64,000 nucleotides of DNA from Streptomyces sparsogenes (GTDB lineage Bacteria; Actinomycetota; Actinomycetes; Streptomycetales; Streptomycetaceae): contig NZ_MAXF01000130.1 in the NCBI RefSeq assembly GCF_001704635.1, positions 62,001 through 126,000 of the forward strand. The letters run 5' to 3'. Within the stretch, counting starts at the first letter, position 1, and every line of letters begins with the position of its first letter. Made by a program: the position numbers and the translations under genes. Positions 1-10,219 of this stretch are shown piece by piece. Below the pieces are notes generated by a model. It did not search any database and had not been told where the DNA came from. It saw only the letters and a list, made by a program, of their open reading frames with translations.

Positions 1-1794
1 GCGGGTCGGGGTGCCGGACCAGCCGGACAGCCGCAGATCCCGGTAGGCGCAGCTTTTCTCGTACAGCGTGCGCAGGAACCGGCCGTTGCCCAGCTCGTCG
101 ATCCAGCCCTGCTCCACGACGTGTCCGCTGATGGAGCGCAGCTCCTCCACGGCCTCCTCGTCCCACCGGTCGCCGTTCTCGGCGGCCAGCACCTCGCCGA
201 TCCGGGTGAGCTCCAGCGGGCGGTAGCTGGGGAAGTCGACGCGCGTGGTGAAGCGCGAGCCGAGGCCCGGGTTCGCGGCCAGCAGCCGGTCCATCCCCTC
301 GGGGTAGCCGGCCAGGATCACCACCAGGCGGTCGCGGTTGTCCTCCGCGCGCTTGAGCAGCACCTGCAGCGCCTCGTCGCCGTACGCGTCGCCCTTGCTG
401 TAGCCGGAGTTGGACAGGGAGTACGCCTCGTCCACGAACAGCACCCCGCCGAGCGCCGAGTCGATCAGCTCGCTGGCCTTCACGGCGGTCTGGCCCAGGT
501 ACTCGCCGACCAGGTCGGCACGCCCGGCCTCGACCAGATTGTCGCTGCTCAGCAGCCCCAGCGCGTAGAAGACCCGGCCCAGGATGCGGGCCACGGTGGT
601 CTTGCCGGTGCCGGAGGGGCCGGAGAAGACGAAGTGCCGCTTGGGCGGCTGGACCGGGAGGCCCTGCCCGGCGCGCAGCCGGGCCATGTGCAGCTGCGCC
701 GACAGCGCCCGCACCTGCCGCTTGACGGGCTCCAGGCCGACCATGCGCTCCAGCTCCTGCAGCGCGTGCTCCAGCAGGACCGGGTCGGAGGGGCCGGGCT
801 GCGGGGGGACGCCGGCCCGCTCGCGCGGGCCGTCGGCGGCCACCGCGGGCGCGGTCACCAGCGGGGGGCCCTCCGGCTCCGGGCCGGTGGGGCGCGGCTC
901 CCGGCCGTCCGCCGGGTCGGCGGTGACCAGCGGGTCGGGGTCGGCGGCGGGGCCGTCGCGGCCCTCGGCGGCGTCCTGGCTGCCGAGTCCGGCCAGCGAC
1001 ACGGCGGCCAGGTCCGCGGTCTCGTCCAGGCCGTCGCCCTCGGCTATGGCCGCCAGCCGGGCCGCGGTGTCCATGAAGGTCGGGTCGATGCGGTGCACCG
1101 CGCGGTAGAGGGGGAGCGCCGCGGCGCTGCGGCCGGTGCCCTCGTGGGCGCGGGCCAGCCAGTAGCGCAGCTCCTTGCGCTGCGGCTGTTCGCTGCGGCA
1201 GCGCATCAGGGCCGCGGCGAGCAGTGGTTCGGCCTGGCCGTACATCTCCAGGCGCACCCGGGCCATGCCGCCGAACAGCCCCGCCTCGATGCCGAGTAAG
1301 GGGTCGTCCAGCAGCGGCTCGGTGTGCCGCACCAGCTGCTCCCAGTCCTTGACCAGGTAGGCGCGGCAGGCGTGCAGGAACCGCGCCTGCGGGTCGGCCT
1401 CCACGGGCGGGCAGCCGGCCAGGGCCCGGTCCAGCTCGGGGACGTGGCGGCCGTCGAGCCAGTGGGAGGCGTGCGCGAGCAGCAGGTCCCGGCTGGTCTC
1501 CAGGACCGGCTGGACCCACCAGCCCAGCCAGTACCAGGAGTTCAGGGTGCGGTGGTGGCGGGCGCGCTGCTCGCCGAAGCGGTCGCGGTGCCGGTACATC
1601 CGCAGCAGCGCGGTCGTGGTGTCGGCGCGCAGCGCGTGGAGACCGAGCCAGGCGTCGGCCATGCCGGGGTCGTGCCGCACCGCCGTCCGGAACTCGTCCT
1701 CGGCCTGGGCGTACGCGCCCATGGTGTACGCGTCGACGGCCCGCAGCCAGGCGAGATCGGCCGGGGAGTGCGAACCCTGGGTGCCGAAATCCAT
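1..1794 (-). CDS. AAA+ ATPase of the CbxX/CfqX (EccA-like) class, C-terminus outside window
   Basis: The frame opens at ATG 1794 and runs off the left edge, so 598 residues are visible. Residues 1 to about 270 are helical, Trp/Leu/Ala-rich and look like a tetratricopeptide-type domain. An acidic, Pro-rich linker follows, then an AAA+ domain with Walker A (FSGPSGTGKTT, near residue 390) and Walker B (GVLFVDEAYSL, near 450). The motif downstream of Walker B (NPGLGSRF) is typical of CbxX/CfqX proteins. EccA ATPases of type VII (ESX) secretion have this helical-plus-AAA+ layout, and SpoVK is another relative. No secretion gene is visible here, so the type VII link is inference from architecture only. 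Confidence 0.85.
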   Translation of the reverse strand, partial: MDFGTQGSHSPADLAWLRAVDAYTMGAYAQAEDEFRTAVRHDPGMADAWLGLHALRADTTTALLRMYRHRDRFGEQRARHHRTLNSWYWLGWWVQPVLETSRDLLLAHASHWLDGRHVPELDRALAGCPPVEADPQARFLHACRAYLVKDWEQLVRHTEPLLDDPLLGIEAGLFGGMARVRLEMYGQAEPLLAAALMRCRSEQPQRKELRYWLARAHEGTGRSAAALPLYRAVHRIDPTFMDTAARLAAIAEGDGLDETADLAAVSLAGLGSQDAAEGRDGPAADPDPLVTADPADGREPRPTGPEPEGPPLVTAPAVAADGPRERAGVPPQPGPSDPVLLEHALQELERMVGLEPVKRQVRALSAQLHMARLRAGQGLPVQPPKRHFVFSGPSGTGKTTVARILGRVFYALGLLSSDNLVEAGRADLVGEYLGQTAVKASELIDSALGGVLFVDEAYSLSNSGYSKGDAYGDEALQVLLKRAEDNRDRLVVILAGYPEGMDRLLAANPGLGSRFTTRVDFPSYRPLELTRIGEVLAAENGDRWDEEAVEELRSISGHVVEQGWIDELGNGRFLRTLYEKSCAYRDLRLSGWSGTPTR

Positions 1795-2060
1795 CACGTC
1801 CCCCACCAACCCTGCCCCCGTGGTTGCCGCCGGGGCGGCTGCCCCTTTCGCATCGTACCTGCGCAGGCCGCACGGGCCGAGGGTGCCGCACGGCTGTTCG
1901 TGTCCGACCTGCCTGGCCGGGCGGCGTGCGCGGGGGCGCGCAGGGGGCGTGAAAGGCCGGAAGACGCTGGTCACCCAGGGTGAGGGCGGTGGGGAGCAAA
2001 GCGGCGGAAAAGGGTCGCCGAAGGGGCTGTGCCGGGGGCTCCGGGAGCCCCCGGACAGGA

Positions 2061-2098
2061 CGAAGCCCCCGATCACGGGGGAACAACCGGGGGCTTCG
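2061..2098. terminator. Hairpin in the 1795-2253 gap, probable terminator
   Basis: CGAAGCCCCCG (2061-2071) pairs perfectly with CGGGGGCTTCG (2088-2098) across a 16-base loop. It lies in the 459-base gap between the kinase gene (ends 2254) and the AAA+ ATPase gene (starts 1794), both on the minus strand. It could end kinase transcription or act inside the leader of the ATPase mRNA. No gene is convincing in this gap. Confidence 0.5.
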
Positions 2099-2107
2099 CG
2101 TCTTGGG

Positions 2108-2125
2108 GCGACTCGTACGAGTCGC
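2108..2125. repeat. Perfect 18-bp palindrome upstream of the AAA+ ATPase gene
   Basis: GCGACTCGTACGAGTCGC is a perfect dyad with no spacer. It is 10 bases from the preceding hairpin and is followed by an AT-richer stretch (2126-2148) and a smaller dyad GACCTG/CAGGTC (2141-2161). It may be a protein-binding site or part of a promoter for the minus-strand ATPase gene. Confidence 0.4.
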
Positions 2126-2253
2126 ACATTGAGAACGTAAGACCTGTATGGGCCCCAGGTCAAGCGGAGTTGGGGCGCGCGTCGCGGGTCGGGCGCGCCG
2201 GACGGGCGCCGGCCGGCCGTGTGTGGTCACGCAGCGTGAGGCGCGGGGGTGGC

Positions 2254-2883
2254 TCAGACCGCCGCGGCGGGCCCCGCCAGCAACTCGTACCCCTCGTCTC
2301 GCTGCACCACCAGCGTCCCGGCGTACGGGCGCGAGGGGTCCGCGGCGAAATGCGCGCGCTCGGCGGGAAGCCAGCCGTCCCAGAATGTGGACAGCTCCGG
2401 TCCGTCCCGGAGCTGTCCCCGCCGCCAGGAGTCCACGTCGGGCAGCTCCATCCACAGCAGGTGCGCCAGCCGCGGGCGCAGGGCACGCCGGCCGGCGCCC
2501 ACGCCCTCGACCAGCACCACGGGGGCGGGGGCAAGCCGCCGCGGGGTGGCGGCGAAGCGGCGCGCCACCCAGTCGTAGGGCGCGTACCGGGCGGTGGCGC
2601 CGCGGGCGAGGGGGGCGAGGACCTGCTCGTCCAGCCGCCGGGTCCAGGCGAACAGCTCCTCGTGGGTGGCGAGGTCGTCGGTGTGCAGCACGGGTGCCCC
2701 GCCGAGCGCCGCCGCCAGCCGCCCGGCGAACGTGGTCTTCCCCGACCCGGCGTGCCCGTCCACCGCGACCAGCCGGACCGGCCCGCACGAGGGCGGCAGG
2801 GCCCGCAGCCGCCGGGCCAGCGCGCCGAGAGCGTCCGGGGCGGCGAGGGGGGCGCGGGGGGCGGCGGGGCGGGGCAGGTCCAT
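2254..2883 (-). CDS. Uridine kinase-like P-loop kinase
   Basis: A 209-residue P-loop kinase of the uridine kinase/phosphoribulokinase-like class. Walker A is VDGHAGSGKTTF near residue 37, followed by LHTDDLATHEELFAW, where Asp-Asp is the usual substrate/Mg region, and VVLVEGVGAG, a Walker B-like strand. Many actinomycete proteins of this length carry the same layout and are annotated as uridine kinase or ATP-binding protein; the substrate cannot be read from sequence. ATG 2883 is chosen because AAGGTGG lies just upstream. A longer reading from 2982 adds a Pro/Arg-rich tail that looks non-coding. Confidence 0.8.
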   Translation of the reverse strand: MDLPRPAAPRAPLAAPDALGALARRLRALPPSCGPVRLVAVDGHAGSGKTTFAGRLAAALGGAPVLHTDDLATHEELFAWTRRLDEQVLAPLARGATARYAPYDWVARRFAATPRRLAPAPVVLVEGVGAGRRALRPRLAHLLWMELPDVDSWRRGQLRDGPELSTFWDGWLPAERAHFAADPSRPYAGTLVVQRDEGYELLAGPAAAV

Positions 2884-3113
2884 CGCCGACCACCTTAGGC
2901 GGTGTCCCGGCCGCCCGGCTGCGGGGCCCTCGGCCCGTCCGGGGGCGGGGCCGGGCCATGGGTTCCGGCGGCCCTCGTTCACTCCACTGGTCGCACCAAT
3001 ATTGATCCGGCGCGGAGCCGGGAATCACTGGCCTGAAACCACTCGCAGCGGCCATAGTTGTGCGACTGTCGCGCACCCGCGGCCCACCCGGACGACGACT
3101 GGGGGAACCCCGT

Positions 3114-4517
3114 ATGACCAGATCCGGAGACGGATCCACGCCTCGCCGCACCGTGCTCGCCGCCGCCCTCGCCGCCACCGGGGCGGCCGCGCTGGCCTCA
3201 TCGGCCGCGGCACCCGCCGCCGCGGCCGCGCAGAGGGTGCGCCCGCCGGCCCGGCCCTCCCGCGAGGCCGCCGCCCCGGCGGTCGGCTACCGCGGCTGGA
3301 GCAGCCTCGCCGACTGGCGGGCCGGATCGGGTGAGGGCATCCGCGTCGAGGCAGGAGCCCGCCCCGGTGTGGTCATCTCCCGCCCGGCGGGCACCGCGGA
3401 CTACACCGATCCGCACACCGGCACCACGGCCGCCTGGGAGTACGCCACCTGGACCTCCCCGGTGCACACCCTGCCCCACCCCGCCACCGAGGCGATCGTC
3501 TCCTGGAACGCCCGCACCCCGGCCGGCACCTGGATCCAGGCCGAGCTGAAGGGCACGTACTCCGACGGCACCGACACCCCCTGGTACGTGATGGGCCGCT
3601 GGGCCTCCGGGGACGGCGCCGACTCCATCCGGCGGACCTCCGTCGACGACCAGAGCGACGGCAAGAGCTCGGTGTGGACCGACACCTTCGCCATCGACGC
3701 CCCGGCGACCGGGCTGCGGCTGGCCTCGTACCGGCTGCGGCTGACCCTCTACCGCAGGCCCGGCAGCGGTCTGACGCCCACGGTGTGGCGCGTCGGCGCG
3801 ATGGGCTCGGACGTCCCCGACCGCTTCGAGGTGCCCGCCTCCGCGCCGGGCCTGGCCGGCGGCCGGGAGCTGGCCGTGCCGCGCTACTCGCAGGAGATCC
3901 ACAAGGGCCAGTACCCGGAGTACGACAACGGCGGCGAGGCGTGGTGCAGCCCCACCTCGTCCCAGATGATCATCGAGTACTGGGGCCGCAGGCCCACCGC
4001 CGCGGACCTGGCCTGGGTCAACCCCGACTACGCCGACCCGCAGGTCTGCCACGCCGCCCGGCACACCTTCGACTACCAGTACCAGGGCTGCGGCAACTGG
4101 CCGTTCAACGCCGCCTACGCCGCCACGTACCGCGATCTGCAGGGCGTGGTCACCCGGCTCGGCTCGCTCAACGACGCAGAGAAGCTGATCGCCGCCGGGA
4201 TCCCCGTGATCACCTCCCAGTCCTTCCTCAAGGAGGAGCTGACCGGGGCCGGTTACGGCACCGCGGGCCATCTGATGACCGTGATCGGCTTCACCGCCGA
4301 CGGCGACGTGATCGCCAACGACCCGGCGTCGGCCGACAACGCGGCCGTCCGCCACGTCTACAAGCGGCGCGAATTCGAGAACATCTGGCTGCGCACCAAG
4401 CGCTACAACGCGCAGGGCAAGGTGGTCTCCGGCAGCGGCGGCGTCTGCTACCTGTACTTCCCGGCCAGGCCGACCGCGAGCCAGCGCCGGGCCCTGCTGG
4501 AGCTGGGCATCCGCTGA
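3114..4517 (+). CDS. Secreted C39-like peptidase (papain-like fold), Tat signal
   Basis: A 467-residue exported protein. The N-terminus has a twin-arginine signal (TPRRTVLAAALAATGAAAL), an Ala-rich hydrophobic stretch and a low-complexity segment. The middle (about 60-240) resembles a beta-rich accessory domain. The C-terminal part is a C39-like peptidase: catalytic Cys in EAWCSPTSSQMI near residue 280, His in GHLMTVIGF near 385, and Asp in IANDPAS near 402. Substrate unknown; Streptomyces homologues are described only as C39 family peptidases. ATG 3114 places the Tat motif directly at the N-terminus. A GC-rich hairpin follows the stop. Confidence 0.85.
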   Translation: MTRSGDGSTPRRTVLAAALAATGAAALASSAAAPAAAAAQRVRPPARPSREAAAPAVGYRGWSSLADWRAGSGEGIRVEAGARPGVVISRPAGTADYTDPHTGTTAAWEYATWTSPVHTLPHPATEAIVSWNARTPAGTWIQAELKGTYSDGTDTPWYVMGRWASGDGADSIRRTSVDDQSDGKSSVWTDTFAIDAPATGLRLASYRLRLTLYRRPGSGLTPTVWRVGAMGSDVPDRFEVPASAPGLAGGRELAVPRYSQEIHKGQYPEYDNGGEAWCSPTSSQMIIEYWGRRPTAADLAWVNPDYADPQVCHAARHTFDYQYQGCGNWPFNAAYAATYRDLQGVVTRLGSLNDAEKLIAAGIPVITSQSFLKEELTGAGYGTAGHLMTVIGFTADGDVIANDPASADNAAVRHVYKRREFENIWLRTKRYNAQGKVVSGSGGVCYLYFPARPTASQRRALLELGIR

Positions 4518-4524
4518 GCGCGCC

Positions 4525-4550
4525 GGCGGCGCCCGGCCCCGGGCGCCGCC
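4525..4550 (+). terminator. GC-rich hairpin after the C39-like peptidase gene
   Basis: GGCGGCGCCCGG (4525-4536) pairs perfectly with CCGGGCGCCGCC (4539-4550), eight bases after the stop codon. It is followed by a pyrimidine tract (4551-4610) that contains three CCCCAT units (4568-4585). Confidence 0.7.
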
Positions 4551-4710
4551 CCCCCACACCCCCCACTCCCCATCCCCATCCCCATCCCCGCCTCCGTCCC
4601 CGCCCCGCCCATGATCCGAGGTGCGGGCGGCCCCGAGGCTGCCCATGCTGGACAGGGGGAGGTCGTCGGACACCACAGTCCGCGGCTCACGGAGAGGACG
4701 GTGATGGGCG

Positions 4711-5211
4711 ATGAGCATGCCCGTCCGACGCACAGGGAACGAGGGCGCGATGGAGCGCCGGCGCGGCTGGGCGCGCAGCCCCCTGGCCGAATTCGACGAC
4801 CTGCTCAACCAGATGGGCGGCCTGCTCGAATCCACGGTCGGCGGCGGCCTGCCGGGCATGGGCCTGGTGGCCTGGACGCCGTCCGCCGACGTGTCCGAGA
4901 GCGACGAGGGCTACCACCTCCAGATCGAGCTCCCCGGAGTCAGCCGCAACGAGGTCGACGTCGAGGTGAGCGGGCAGGAACTGGCCATTTCCGGCGAGAT
5001 CCGGGAACGGGAGCGCAAGGGCGTCGTGCGCCGCAGCACGCGCCGCACCGGGCACTTCGAGTACCGGATGCGGCTGCCGGGCGAAGTGAACACCGAAGGG
5101 GTCAAGGCGAGCATGTCGGAAGGCGTGCTGTCGATCGACGTCCCCAAGGCGGAGACCACCAAGCCGCGCCACATCGAGATCACCGAGGCCGGGGAGAGCG
5201 GAGGCGGCTGA
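4711..5211 (+). CDS. Hsp20 small heat-shock protein
   Basis: An alpha-crystallin-type chaperone of 166 residues that would hold unfolding proteins in large oligomers in the cytoplasm. The alpha-crystallin domain spans about residues 50-145: PSADVSESDEGYHLQIELPGV at its start, then GHFEYRMRLPGEV and the conserved SEGVLSIDVPK. ATG 4711 is 14 bases after GGAGAGG. ATG 4717 and ATG 4750 (preceded by GAGGGCGCG) are possible shorter starts. No CIRCE (HrcA) operator is visible upstream, so its heat control is unclear. Confidence 0.85.
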   Translation: MSMPVRRTGNEGAMERRRGWARSPLAEFDDLLNQMGGLLESTVGGGLPGMGLVAWTPSADVSESDEGYHLQIELPGVSRNEVDVEVSGQELAISGEIRERERKGVVRRSTRRTGHFEYRMRLPGEVNTEGVKASMSEGVLSIDVPKAETTKPRHIEITEAGESGGG

Positions 5212-5252
5212 GATTCGCCGAAGCAGGCTCCCTCGCGCGGCGGGACCGCCCC

Positions 5253-5417
5253 AGGGGGTGTCTCCCCGATCTCTGCGGGCCCGCGACGCCTGGCACGCAC
5301 GCTCGCTGCGTTGTCGGGCCCGCCCGAGTAGGCCCACTACGAGGGCGACCCTCCGCCTTGCGATCGCACGCACCAGACGCCGCGGGCTGATCCACAGAGA
5401 TCGAGGAGACACCCCCT
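5253..5417. repeat. Long imperfect palindrome (element 1) in the 5212-5808 gap
   Basis: The left arm (5253-5275) and right arm (5395-5417) are 23-base inverted repeats with one mismatch. The inner sequence keeps pairing with mismatches almost to the centre, so the whole 165 bp could fold as one long hairpin. It holds the core CCTCCGCCTTGCGAT, which also occurs in the element at 30509-30697. The rest of the gap (5418-5808) has an AT-richer stretch at 5520-5600 that probably carries the promoter of the GGDEF-EAL gene. I see no gene in the gap. Confidence 0.75.
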
Positions 5418-5808
5418 CGGGCGCGTTCCGCCGCGGTCGGCGGAAGGGGGTGGAATCCGCCCCTGCCGCGCGGCGCTGCCCCGAAGCGCCCGGCACTTGC
5501 CCGGCTCCTCCCGGCTTTTCCGTTACCGGCGCCGATAAAACCCCGAAAAACCCCGAGAAGCGGACTATTGATTTCCACTTCCCGTTCCACCGCGGACGGC
5601 CGGTCAGTAATCTCGGTTCAGCAGCGGGTTGCCCTGCCGCTATTCGTCATGCTCCACTTCCCCGAGGACGCGGACGACCCCGAGGGCGGCCCCGGAAGCC
5701 GGAAGAGGGCGAGGAAGTGCAGGACGTGTACTGGCGGCCGAAGGGCGACGACGGCACAGGCGAGGAAGCGGCGGCCGGTCACGGCCGCGCCGCGGCGGGG
5801 CCCGCGAT

Positions 5809-7992
5809 ATGACCTCCGGGCCGGCCGGCGGGCCGAGACCCAGGGAGCGCGCGGAGGAGACCACGGCGGCGGACGCCGGGATCAGGCGGTTCGCGGAACT
5901 CTGGAGCGCCGCCGTCCACCCGGTGACGGCGACCACGATGAGCCGCACCGAATTCGAGGCGCACCTGGTGCCGCTGGCCCGCCGGCTGAGCGCCGCCCTC
6001 GCCTCCCAGCCCTTCGACACCGCGCCCGCGTACGAGGTCGGGGCCGCGCTGGTGGGCGCGCAGTGCGCCGAACCCGAGGCCCTCCCGGCCATCCTGGGCG
6101 CCATCGACAGCCATCTGGTGCCGCACTGCCCGCCCGACCCCCCGATGGCCGACGAGGAGGCGCGGACCCGCTGCACCCGGCTGCAGCACGCCCTCGCCGC
6201 CGGCTTCGTCCGCGAGCTCAGGAAGCGCGAGCGCGATCAGCACGAGGCCCTCTCCCGCGCCGCCGAGGCCGCCCGAACCGAGGCCGAGAAGGCCCTGCAC
6301 GCCAGCGAGGCCAAGTTCCAGGCGGTGTTCGAGGGCGCGGTCATCGGCGTCGGGATCTGCGGCCTCGACGGGGAGATCCTGGTCGTCAACGACGCCATGG
6401 CCCGGATGTTCGGCGGCATGGACTTCTTCCGCCCCGGCCGCAACGTCAACGAGTTCGTCCACCCCGACGACGCCCCCGGGGTCCACGAGATCTACCGCGA
6501 GCTGGTCACCGGACAGCGCGACCACTTCCGGGTCGAGAAGCCGCACTACCGCGACGACGGCAGCGTGCTGTGGACCAACCTGACGGTCACCCTGCTCCGC
6601 GACTCCACCGGCGCCCCGCAGTACCAGCTCACCCTCGCCGAGGACATCACCGAGCACCGGCTGCTGCGCGAGCGGCTGCGCTACGAGGCCACCCACGACG
6701 AGCTGACCGGGCTGCCCAACCGCACCCTGTTCCTCGAACACCTCGACAAGGTGCTGGCCGGCGAGTCCGGCGCCGAGCGCTTCGGCGTCTGCTACCTCGA
6801 CCTGGACGGCTTCAAGGCGGTCAACGACAGCCTCGGCCACATGGCGGGCGACCGGCTGATCAAGGTCGTCGCCGAGCGCCTCCAGGCCTGCGCCGCCACC
6901 CCCGACGAGCTGATCGCGCGCGTGGGCGGCGACGAGTTCCTGGCCCTGGTCACCGGCCCCACGGCGCAGCAGGACAGCGCCGCCCTCGCCGGCCGGATGC
7001 TCGCCGCCCTCGAGGAGCCCGTCCGCGTCGACGGCCGCGAGCTGCTGGTACGGGCCAGCATCGGCGTGGTCGACGGGGCCACCGGCGAGATCGGCCGCGC
7101 CGAGGTGCTGCGCAGCGCGGACATCACGATGTACCGGGCCAAGGCGGCCGGCGGCAACCGCTACGAACTCGCCGACGCCGACTCCAACGCGCGGGTCATC
7201 GCGCGTCACAGCCTGACCAACGGGCTGCCCGCCGCCCTGGAGCGCGGCGAGTTCTTCATCGAGTACCAGCCCCTGGTGCGGCTGGCCGACGGCACCGTAC
7301 GCGGCGCCGAGGCGCTCGTACGCTGGCTCCACCCCACCCACGGGGTCCTCGGCCCCGACCAGTTCATCCCGCTCGCCGAGGACACCGGCCTGATCGTGCC
7401 GCTCGGCCGCTGGGTGCTGGAACAGGCCGCCCGGCAGGCCCGCGACTGGCGGGACGCCGCCGGGGGCGACGGCGACCGGCTGCGGGTCAACGTCAACCTC
7501 TCGCCCTGCCAGCTCAGCCACCCCAGCCTGGTCTCCGACACCGTGGCCGTCCTGGAGGACGCCGGGCTGTGCCCGAGCGCCCTGTGCCTGGAGGTCACCG
7601 AGAACGACCTGATCGGCGCCGACGAGGACGCGCTGCGCCCGCTGCGCCAACTCGCCGACCTGGGCGTGGACATCGCCCTGGACGACTTCGGCACCGGCTA
7701 CTCCAACCTGTCCTACCTCCGCCGGCTCCCGGTCTCCACGCTCAAGCTCGACCGCTCCTTCACCCGGGGGATGCAGCGGGCCCCGATCGACCCCGTCGAC
7801 GTCAAGATCGTGGAGGGGATCGTCTCGCTCGCCCACACCCTCGACCTGGCGGTGACGGTGGAGGGCGTGGAGACGGCCGTGCAGGCCGAGTACCTGCGGG
7901 GCCTGGGCTGCGACACCGCCCAGGGCTGGTACTACGCCCGCCCGGGCCCGCCCGAGCGCCTCCACACCCTCGCCCTCGCCGACGCGAGCTGA
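5809..7992 (+). CDS. PAS-GGDEF-EAL cyclic-di-GMP enzyme (RmdA-like)
   Basis: A 727-residue cytoplasmic protein with an N-terminal region of unknown fold (1-140), a coiled stretch, a PAS domain (about 165-290), a GGDEF domain with intact RVGGDEF (373-377) and an EAL domain (about 460-720). The EAL domain keeps its catalytic features: AEALVRW, NVNLSP, LEVTEN, LDDFGTGYSNL, KLDRSF and VEGVET. It could therefore both make and degrade c-di-GMP, the signal that holds Streptomyces in vegetative growth through BldD. The inhibitory RxxD site before GGDEF is absent (ATPD instead). Layout and length match RmdA of Streptomyces, but orthology is not proven. ATG 5809 has no strong ribosome binding site. Confidence 0.85.
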   Translation: MTSGPAGGPRPRERAEETTAADAGIRRFAELWSAAVHPVTATTMSRTEFEAHLVPLARRLSAALASQPFDTAPAYEVGAALVGAQCAEPEALPAILGAIDSHLVPHCPPDPPMADEEARTRCTRLQHALAAGFVRELRKRERDQHEALSRAAEAARTEAEKALHASEAKFQAVFEGAVIGVGICGLDGEILVVNDAMARMFGGMDFFRPGRNVNEFVHPDDAPGVHEIYRELVTGQRDHFRVEKPHYRDDGSVLWTNLTVTLLRDSTGAPQYQLTLAEDITEHRLLRERLRYEATHDELTGLPNRTLFLEHLDKVLAGESGAERFGVCYLDLDGFKAVNDSLGHMAGDRLIKVVAERLQACAATPDELIARVGGDEFLALVTGPTAQQDSAALAGRMLAALEEPVRVDGRELLVRASIGVVDGATGEIGRAEVLRSADITMYRAKAAGGNRYELADADSNARVIARHSLTNGLPAALERGEFFIEYQPLVRLADGTVRGAEALVRWLHPTHGVLGPDQFIPLAEDTGLIVPLGRWVLEQAARQARDWRDAAGGDGDRLRVNVNLSPCQLSHPSLVSDTVAVLEDAGLCPSALCLEVTENDLIGADEDALRPLRQLADLGVDIALDDFGTGYSNLSYLRRLPVSTLKLDRSFTRGMQRAPIDPVDVKIVEGIVSLAHTLDLAVTVEGVETAVQAEYLRGLGCDTAQGWYYARPGPPERLHTLALADAS

Positions 7993-8103
7993 CGGCGCAT
8001 CGACGGCGGGCCGGCGGTCGGCTGACGGCGGCCTGACGCCCGTGCCCGGGTGCCGGGCCCCGCCCCGGCCGCCGCGCGCGCCGGGACAGGGCCAGGGCCA
8101 GTG

Positions 8104-8472
8104 CTAGCCCGGCGGGTCCAGCAGCCGGGAGCGGATCAGGAACCGGACGCCCTCCGGGGCCTCCAGGGAGAAGCCGCTGCCCCGGCCCGGCACCACGTCC
8201 ACCGTCAGATGGGTGTGCCGCCACCGCTCGAACTGCTCGGCCGACATCCAGAACCCGACCGGCTCCGCGACGCCCTCCACCTCCAGCGACCCGAGCAGCA
8301 CATCCGCCGCCCCGGTACGGAACTCGCCCAGCGGGTAGCACATCGGGGCGCTGCCGTCGCAGCAGCCGCCCGACTGGTGGAACATCAGCGGGCCGTGCGC
8401 CTCGCTCAGCCGCCGGATCAGCTCCGCCGCGGCCGGGGTCACCGCGACCCGGGACACCTCGGCCCCGCCCAT
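8104..8472 (-). CDS. DUF779 family protein, partner of aldehyde dehydrogenase
   Basis: A 122-residue soluble protein of the DUF779 family, recognised by FHQSGGCCDGSAPMCYPLGEF and WRHTHLTVDVVPGRGSGFSLE. The Cys-rich segment (GGCCDGSAPMC) suggests metal or thiol chemistry, but the function is not established. DUF779 genes usually lie directly downstream of AldB/ExaC aldehyde dehydrogenase genes, as here, 13 bases after the dehydrogenase stop. ATG 8472 is chosen; a GTG lies one codon upstream. Confidence 0.85.
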   Translation of the reverse strand: MGGAEVSRVAVTPAAAELIRRLSEAHGPLMFHQSGGCCDGSAPMCYPLGEFRTGAADVLLGSLEVEGVAEPVGFWMSAEQFERWRHTHLTVDVVPGRGSGFSLEAPEGVRFLIRSRLLDPPG

Positions 8473-8485
8473 CACAGCCCGCCCA

Positions 8486-10009
<1,524 letters not shown>

Positions 10010-10133
10010 GGGCGGCTCTCCCAGTGTTCGTCGTGGCATGACGTCGCGGGACGACGTCGGCGGCGAGGTTAGGGGCCGGTACGTTGCACGGAGGTTGCGC
10101 CGAGGCGGCCGCGCCCGGGCGGTCGGCGCCGGG

Positions 10134-10219
10134 GTCAGAGGGGGCCGGCGGTCAGAGGGGGCCGGCGGTCGGAGAGGGCCGGCGGTCAGAGGGGGGCTGG
10201 GGGTCAGAGGGGGCCGAGT
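10134..10219. repeat. 17-bp tandem repeat, five copies, overlapping the stop of the GAF regulator gene
   Basis: Units of the type GTCAGAGGGGGCCGGCG start at 10134, 10151, 10168, 10185 and 10203. The first two are identical and the others differ at a few positions. The 10203 unit contains the last codons and the TGA stop of the minus-strand regulator gene, so the array looks like repeated tandem duplication of that gene's 3' end. It fills much of the 194-base spacer before the aldehyde dehydrogenase start. Confidence 0.85.

Noticed and set aside
121..1360. Long plus-strand open frames opposite the AAA+ ATPase gene
   Set aside because: Their translations are Ala/Gly/Arg-rich antisense shadows; the minus strand has clear Walker motifs.
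3020..3025. GGGAAT upstream of the C39-like peptidase gene, as a possible SigR promoter
   Set aside because: No GTT occurs 18 bases downstream; the nearest one is 31 bases away.
5531..5538. GCCGATAA before the GGDEF-EAL gene, resembling a SigWhiG -10
   Set aside because: No TAAA-like -35 occurs 15-16 bases upstream.
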